From UBA1181 sp045226255 (lineage in GTDB: Bacteria > Bacteroidota > Bacteroidia > Bacteroidales > Paludibacteraceae), in contig JBGVCG010000003.1 of the NCBI GenBank assembly GCA_045226255.1, forward strand, positions 1-64,000: a DNA stretch of 64,000 nucleotides, given 5' to 3'. Below are positions 63,729-64,000 of the stretch, in pieces. The position numbers and the translations under genes were made by a program. Within the stretch, counting starts at the first letter, position 1, and each line of letters begins with the position of its first letter. The notes below the pieces were generated by a model that ran no database searches, had not been told where the DNA came from, and was given only the letters and a program-made list of their open reading frames with translations.

Positions 63729-64000
63729 ATGGCACAGGATTTGAAAAAAGAGACCACCCGCTCCATTTTGTGGAATGCGATCGACAAGGTAGGGTTCCAA
63801 GTCGTGGCGTTTGTCGTAGGCTTGGTGACGCTTCGTCTGTTGTCGCCTGGCGATTTCGGCTTGATAGGTGCGTTGGCGATTTTCACCGCCTTGTCCAACA
63901 TCCTGACGGAGAGCGGATTCACCTCCGCCATGGTGCGGCGCAAGCACAACACGGATGCGGAGTATGTGGCGGTTTTGTGCTTCAATGTGTTCTTGGGATT
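63729..64000 (+). CDS. Polysaccharide flippase (Wzx/MOP family), 3' end outside window
   Basis: The 90 visible residues begin MAQDLKKETTRSILWNAIDK and continue VVAFVVGLVTLRLLSPGDFGLIGALAIFTAL, the first two transmembrane helices and loop typical of Wzx-type lipopolysaccharide/capsule flippases (RLLSPxDFG motif). Such proteins move lipid-linked oligosaccharides across the inner membrane. A surface-polysaccharide locus may begin here. Confidence 0.85.
   Translation, partial: MAQDLKKETTRSILWNAIDKVGFQVVAFVVGLVTLRLLSPGDFGLIGALAIFTALSNILTESGFTSAMVRRKHNTDAEYVAVLCFNVFLG

Overview
The window looks like chromosome from an anaerobic Bacteroidetes of the order Bacteroidales; the genus cannot be fixed from sequence alone. 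The evidence is a fused SecDF, the long (592 aa) form of IspG, type IX secretion (T9SS) C-terminal sorting domains, a SusE/SGBP-type glycan-binding lipoprotein, and repeated promoter motifs of the Bacteroidetes form TAnnTTTG, two of them with a TTTG -33 box.

Region 1 (1-25907, plus strand) is a secreted-protein block. It holds the 3' end of a giant protein built of MBG repeats, a 5360-residue paralogue, and a 977-residue CotH-type protein with lamin-tail domains. All three end in T9SS sorting domains. The two giants share one long tail, which differs mainly in the number of a 93-residue, four-cysteine repeat (3 against 18 copies). Between them lies a 600-base gap with inverted arrays of a 7-base repeat around a cluster of small GCCC/GGGC palindromes.

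Region 2 (about 26-40.1 kb) is core metabolism and envelope export: pyridoxamine kinase, an acyl-CoA synthetase with a structured leader, RidA on the minus strand, then a sigma-54 activator, LptE, an unrecognised TPR-like protein and SecG, then a TPM protein and LemA, then SecDF, IspG and FabG. Strong intrinsic terminators separate several of these units.

Region 3 (40.4-52.3 kb, plus strand) starts with a third giant, 3256 residues. It carries a beta-helix head, about four 290-residue modules and about 24 copies of a 49-residue repeat. An outer-membrane beta-barrel protein and an orphan surface glycan-binding lipoprotein follow.

Region 4 (52.4-63.6 kb, minus strand) contains a cardiolipin synthase / DUF59 / LpxH / RarA / S41 protease / sugar nucleotidyltransferase series. 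Upstream of it is a very tight four-gene operon: HipB, HipA, a LOG-family protein and a sacsin-like GHKL ATPase. This operon is the best candidate in the window for an undescribed system, possibly defence or stress related. The window ends inside a plus-strand polysaccharide flippase gene.

The three giant genes fill about half of the window. Most long antisense frames lie opposite them and are composition shadows. No rRNA, tRNA, CRISPR array, transposase or phage gene was seen.
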